Source: Clostridiales bacterium UBA7001
GTDB taxonomy: Bacteria > Bacillota > Clostridia > TANB77 > CAG-508
Direction: 5' to 3'
DNA length: 9,094 nucleotides
Assembly: GCA_002449785.1 (NCBI GenBank)
Contig: DJXP01000017.1
Location: forward strand, 1-9,094
The translations under genes were made by a program, and so were the position numbers. Below the pieces are notes generated by a model. It searched no databases and was not told the origin of the DNA. It saw nothing but the letters and a program-made list of their open reading frames with translations. Position 1 is the stretch's first letter; each line of letters opens with the position of its first letter. Below, piece by piece: positions 5,354 to 9,094 of the stretch.

Positions 5354-7762
5354 ATGAGTAAATTAAATAAAAAATTATTTAGAGATATAAAGTATAATAA
5401 ATCCCAATTTATAAATATATTTATAATGGTTTTTTTAGGTGTATTTGTTTTTTCAGGAATTCATAGTTATATGGATGGAATGGATATAAGTGGAAAAAAT
5501 TATTATGAGAGCAATAATCTACAAGATATTTGGGTATCTGGTGAAAATTTTACAGATGATGATTTAAGTGATATAAAAAAAATAGATAATGTAAAAGATG
5601 CTGAAAGACAGCTTTCAATAATTACAGAATTAAATGGATATGATAATGTTTCACTTGAGACTATTTTTATTGAGTCAAATAATATATCAAAATTTTATGT
5701 TTTAGATGGAGAAGAGTTTAATAAAGAAAAAAGTGGAGTTTGGATAGATAGCTTTTTAGCAAATAATCTAAATATTAAGGTTGGTGATGAAATAACATTT
5801 AAATATCAAAATAATGAACTTACTAAAAAAGTTTTAGGATTAATTACAACTCCTGATCATGTTTATTTTATGAAAGATGATTCTGCAATATTTCCAACAC
5901 ATAAAGATTATGGGTTTATATATTTATCTATAAATGAATTTCCAGATGAATATATTTATGATATGATTAAAGAAAATGTTGTAGATGAAAGTAAAATATT
6001 AAGTACTTTATATGGGTTTAGTGATGAATTTTGGAGTACTGCAACTAAAATGGTAGATACAAAAGATTACATAGTTTTTAATACTATGATAGTTGATATA
6101 GATGATACATCAAAAATTGAAGATACCAAAAGAGATATTGAAAACAATATAGAATCAGCTTTAGCTGTAACAGATAGGGAAGCATCAACATCATATAAAG
6201 GATATAATTCAGAAATAGAAGAAGGCGATACATATTCAGGAGTGTTTACATTTCTATTTTTATTTATAGCACTTTTATCTGTAGTTACAACAATGAATAG
6301 ATTTGTTAAAAGTCAAAGAACACAAATTGGAACTTTAAAAGCATTAGGTTTTAAAAGAGGAAAAATTATTTGGCATTATGTAAGCTATGGGTTTTTTATA
6401 AGTTTATTTGCAAGTTTTTTAGGAATATTTGTAGGAGCAGTTATTTTAGGATCATTTTTCTTAAATATGGAGATGGAATATTTTGAAGTTCCAATTTATG
6501 ATACTATTATATTGCCAATTGTTTATATTTTAGCTATAATGGTGGTAATATTAGTTACATTTGTTACGTATTTATCTTGTAGAAAAATACTAATGGAGCC
6601 TGCAGTAGATGCTTTAAGGGTTGAAGTACCAAAAATAAAAATATCTAAATTTAATATAACTACTAAAGGAATATTTAAAAATTCTTCTATTTCTACAAAA
6701 TGGAATTTAAGAGATGTTTTTAGAAATAAAGGTAGAAGTATAATGGCAATAGTTGGAGTAATTGGATGTACAATGCTTTTAGTATGTGCGTTTGGAATGT
6801 TAGACTCTATGAATTCATATTTAAATTGGGAATTTGAAATAATTAATAATTTCAAATATAAATTAGTTTTAGAAAATGATTATAAAGATAAAGAGTTAAA
6901 CTTTCTTAAAGAAAAATATGGAGATTCAACTAGTAAAACATTAGGCATTGAAATTCAAAATGGTGATAAGAAAGAAACAAATGTGGCTTTAGTAAATGAT
7001 AGTAACGGATATTTGCAAATTACAGGGCATAATAGAGAAGTCATAGAATTAAATGGTGATGGAATATATATTACTGAAAAACTTTCAAAAAAATTAGGGC
7101 TTGGAATTGGAGATGAAATAAAGTGGCATGTATTTGGAGATGACGACTGGTATACAACTAAGATTTCAGGATTAAATCGTGACCCTCAAAGCCAGTGCCT
7201 TACAATGACAAAAGAATTTTATGAATCACTAGGATTTAAATATAAACCTGATTCTATTTATACAAATCAGGATATGTCTAAAATTGAAGATTTGGCTGGA
7301 GTAGATAACATACAAAGTATAGATAACTTAAAATCAGGAATGTATGCAATGCTAAACACGATGAAATCTATGATTGTTATTTTTGTTATTGTTTCAGCAA
7401 TTTTAGGATTTGTTATTATTTATAATCTTGGAATACTTTCATTTACAGAAAAAGAATATCAATTTGCAACACTTAAAGTTTTAGGATTTAAAAATAAACA
7501 AATAAGAGATATTTTTGAAAAACAAAATATATGGCTTTCAATTATAGCAGTTATTTTAGGACTTCCACTTGGATTTATAATGACAGATTATATTTTTAAA
7601 GAAGCATTAGGAGATAGTTATGATTTTAATGCACAAATTAAATTATTAACATATTTAATTGCATTTATTGGAAGTATGTTCGTTTCAATATTTGTTAATA
7701 AAGTTTTAAGTAAAAAGATTGATAAAATAGATATGGTAACAAGTTTAAAAGGAAATGAATAA
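5354..7762 (+). CDS. ABC transporter permease with two FtsX domains
   Basis: The membrane subunit partnering the ATPase upstream. The 802 residues show eight hydrophobic segments in a duplicated arrangement: one near 17-37, an external domain (about 40-290), three at 295-316, 343-368 and 384-408, then one near 462-482, a second external domain (about 485-670), and three at 672-696, 728-748 and 764-784. Both FtsX modules contain the loop motif next to the ATPase interface: QIGTLKALGFKRGKI (324-338) and QFATLKVLGFKNKQI (703-717). This architecture belongs to MacB/FtsX-type mechanotransmission transporters, which export or extract substrates rather than import solutes. The substrate is unknown; no regulator or two-component genes adjoin. 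AAAGGA (5342-5347) lies 6 bases before the ATG. The stop codon overlaps the mutL start. Confidence 0.92.
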   Translation: MSKLNKKLFRDIKYNKSQFINIFIMVFLGVFVFSGIHSYMDGMDISGKNYYESNNLQDIWVSGENFTDDDLSDIKKIDNVKDAERQLSIITELNGYDNVSLETIFIESNNISKFYVLDGEEFNKEKSGVWIDSFLANNLNIKVGDEITFKYQNNELTKKVLGLITTPDHVYFMKDDSAIFPTHKDYGFIYLSINEFPDEYIYDMIKENVVDESKILSTLYGFSDEFWSTATKMVDTKDYIVFNTMIVDIDDTSKIEDTKRDIENNIESALAVTDREASTSYKGYNSEIEEGDTYSGVFTFLFLFIALLSVVTTMNRFVKSQRTQIGTLKALGFKRGKIIWHYVSYGFFISLFASFLGIFVGAVILGSFFLNMEMEYFEVPIYDTIILPIVYILAIMVVILVTFVTYLSCRKILMEPAVDALRVEVPKIKISKFNITTKGIFKNSSISTKWNLRDVFRNKGRSIMAIVGVIGCTMLLVCAFGMLDSMNSYLNWEFEIINNFKYKLVLENDYKDKELNFLKEKYGDSTSKTLGIEIQNGDKKETNVALVNDSNGYLQITGHNREVIELNGDGIYITEKLSKKLGLGIGDEIKWHVFGDDDWYTTKISGLNRDPQSQCLTMTKEFYESLGFKYKPDSIYTNQDMSKIEDLAGVDNIQSIDNLKSGMYAMLNTMKSMIVIFVIVSAILGFVIIYNLGILSFTEKEYQFATLKVLGFKNKQIRDIFEKQNIWLSIIAVILGLPLGFIMTDYIFKEALGDSYDFNAQIKLLTYLIAFIGSMFVSIFVNKVLSKKIDKIDMVTSLKGNE

Positions 7763-9094
7763 TGGGAAATATTGTATTATTAGATGATTTAACTATTAAT
7801 AAAATAGCTGCAGGAGAAGTTATTGAAAGACCTGCAAATGTTGTAAAAGAACTAGTAGAAAATTCTATAGATGCTGGTGCGAGTCAAATTACAATTGAGG
7901 TTAAAAATGGTGGAAAATCTTTAATAAAAGTAGTAGATAATGGAAAGGGAATTTCTCCAGATGATTTAGAAATAAGTATTGAATCACATGCTACAAGCAA
8001 AATTAGAAAAATAGAAGACATAGAAAACACTTATACTATGGGATTTCGTGGAGAAGCACTAGCTAGCATATCTGCAGTATCAAATTTTACTATTATTTCA
8101 AAAGTAAAAGATAGTATAGTAGGATATAAAATGACATCTAGCAGTGGAAATATTCTAAATATAGAAGAAGTGGCAAGCAAAACTGGTACAACAATGATTG
8201 TAGAAAACTTATTTTTTAATACACCAGTTAGATATAAATTTTTGAAAAATGACGGAACTGAAAGTAGATACATAAAAGAATGGGTTCAAAAAGTTGCTTT
8301 AGTTAATTTAGACATTTCATTTAAACTTGTTATAGATAAAAAGGAAGTTTTTTCATCAAAAGGAAATGGAAAAATTGAAGATTTAATATATGTAATTTAT
8401 GGAAAAAAAATTAAAGAAAATATTATAAATGTTGATTATAATTTTGATAAATACAAAATGACAGGCGTTATTGGAAACACAATGATAGCTGAAGAAACAA
8501 GGAAAAATCAAATTATATATTTGAATAAAAGAAATATAAAAAATCCTATAATTATGAATGCAGTTGACCAGGCTTTTAAAGGAGCAACAGGTATTGGTAA
8601 ACATGGATTTTGTATAATAAATATAGAAATGCCAGCAAATTTTTATGATGTAAATGTTCATCCAAACAAGATGGAAGTTAGGTTTAAAGATGAAGATGAG
8701 ATATATAAATTTGTATATCATGGAATAAAAGAGAGCATGCTAAATGCTGAATTTTTAGGAAATGATGATAAAACAGATAAAAAAGAATATGTAGAAAATG
8801 AGCTTAAATTTTTAGAACATGAAAAAGATGCTAAAGATATTAAACCTGAAGAAAATAACATTATTAGAGAAACAAAAAGAAAAATAGAATATAAATATTT
8901 AGGGATAAGTTTTAAAACATATATTGTAATTCAGATAGATAATGATGTGTATTTCATAGACCAACATGCAGCACATGAGAGAATTTTATATGAGCAAATT
9001 AAAAACAATTATAAAGCAAATATTAGTCATAATACTCAAATGACACTTATTCCAGAGGTGTATGAACTTACACATAAAGAAGTAGAATTTATAA
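7762..9094 (+). CDS. mutL: DNA mismatch repair protein MutL, N-terminal 444 residues (partial)
   Basis: MutL links mismatch recognition by MutS to strand removal. The frame is open to the window end. The GHKL ATPase motifs are complete: KIAAGEVIERPANVVKELVE (14-33) with catalytic Glu30, Asn34 in VENSIDAGA, Asp59 in VVDNGKGI, MGFRGEALASIS (93-104), and TGTTMIVENLFFNTPVR (141-157). NVHPNKMEVRF (298-308) holds the conserved Lys303 that closes on ATP. A charged linker (about 330-375) follows, then DQHAAHERILYE (400-411), which fits DQHAX2EX4E. MutLs with this motif carry a metal-dependent nicking endonuclease, as in bacteria lacking MutH. The start is ATG 7762, overlapping the permease stop by one base (TAATG), with AAAAGGA (7747-7753) 8 bases upstream inside the permease gene. 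The remaining C-terminus lies beyond the window. Confidence 0.96.
   Translation, partial: MGNIVLLDDLTINKIAAGEVIERPANVVKELVENSIDAGASQITIEVKNGGKSLIKVVDNGKGISPDDLEISIESHATSKIRKIEDIENTYTMGFRGEALASISAVSNFTIISKVKDSIVGYKMTSSSGNILNIEEVASKTGTTMIVENLFFNTPVRYKFLKNDGTESRYIKEWVQKVALVNLDISFKLVIDKKEVFSSKGNGKIEDLIYVIYGKKIKENIINVDYNFDKYKMTGVIGNTMIAEETRKNQIIYLNKRNIKNPIIMNAVDQAFKGATGIGKHGFCIINIEMPANFYDVNVHPNKMEVRFKDEDEIYKFVYHGIKESMLNAEFLGNDDKTDKKEYVENELKFLEHEKDAKDIKPEENNIIRETKRKIEYKYLGISFKTYIVIQIDNDVYFIDQHAAHERILYEQIKNNYKANISHNTQMTLIPEVYELTHKEVEFI

Noticed and set aside
6523..6855. 110-codon minus-strand ORF inside the permease gene
   Set aside because: It is antisense to membrane segments, which gives long hydrophobic-looking shadows by composition; no ribosome binding site.
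4437..7762. Bacitracin-type BceAB resistance transporter
   Set aside because: BceB-type permeases have about ten membrane segments and one large external loop; this one has eight segments and two large external domains, and no BceRS-like genes adjoin.
8031..8721. Two minus-strand ORFs inside mutL
   Set aside because: They oppose conserved MutL ATPase and linker sequence in the correct frame.
1..9094. Mollicute-type genetic code (UGA as Trp)
   Set aside because: Trp residues are encoded by TGG, no gene needs an in-frame TGA, and a peptidoglycan carboxypeptidase is present.
1..9094. CRISPR array, tRNA, rRNA, prophage or defence system
   Set aside because: No regularly spaced repeats, cloverleaf-like sequences, integrase or nuclease clusters were seen.

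Overview
This is a strongly A+T-rich, gene-dense chromosomal segment that looks like a low-GC Firmicute of the Clostridia type. The grounds are AGA- and TAA-dominated codon use, GGAGG-type ribosome binding sites, near-consensus sigma-A promoters, a D-Ala-D-Ala carboxypeptidase (so a peptidoglycan wall, which argues against Mollicutes), trigger factor, a phosphofructokinase and MutL. All five stop codons visible are TAA. I cannot name the species.

Layout. Positions 1-338 hold the start of a minus-strand DacF-like penicillin-binding protein, cut by the window edge. A gap at 339-646 follows, with an AT-rich dyad, a short degenerate-looking coding stretch and an orphan Shine-Dalgarno sequence. 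Everything after that is on the plus strand: an HD-domain phosphohydrolase (647-1435), 6-phosphofructokinase (1511-2644), trigger factor (2884-4260), an ABC transporter made of an ATPase (4437-5147) and a two-module FtsX/MacB-type permease (5354-7762), and mutL (7762 to the window end, partial). Promoters with 16-17 base spacers precede pfkA, tig and the ABC ATPase. Hairpins follow pfkA and tig, so these appear to be short separate transcription units.

How the genes work together. HD protein, pfkA and tig look like ordinary neighbours without a shared pathway. The ABC ATPase and permease form one exporter or mechanotransmission complex. MutL overlaps the permease stop codon by one base and should be translationally coupled to it, although mismatch repair has no evident link with the transporter. 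No mutS is in the window.

The most unusual structure is a 154-base element (5161-5314) with 29-base terminal inverted repeats (27 of 29 matching), a second internal hairpin and a more GC-rich core. It sits between the ATPase and permease genes of the same transporter and resembles a MITE or other palindromic intergenic repeat. Second is the region at 460-646: an apparent frameshifted, stop-interrupted coding remnant that runs in frame into the HD gene, whose own ATG lacks a good ribosome binding site. I saw no CRISPR array, tRNA, rRNA, phage gene or defence system; most of the window is core housekeeping.
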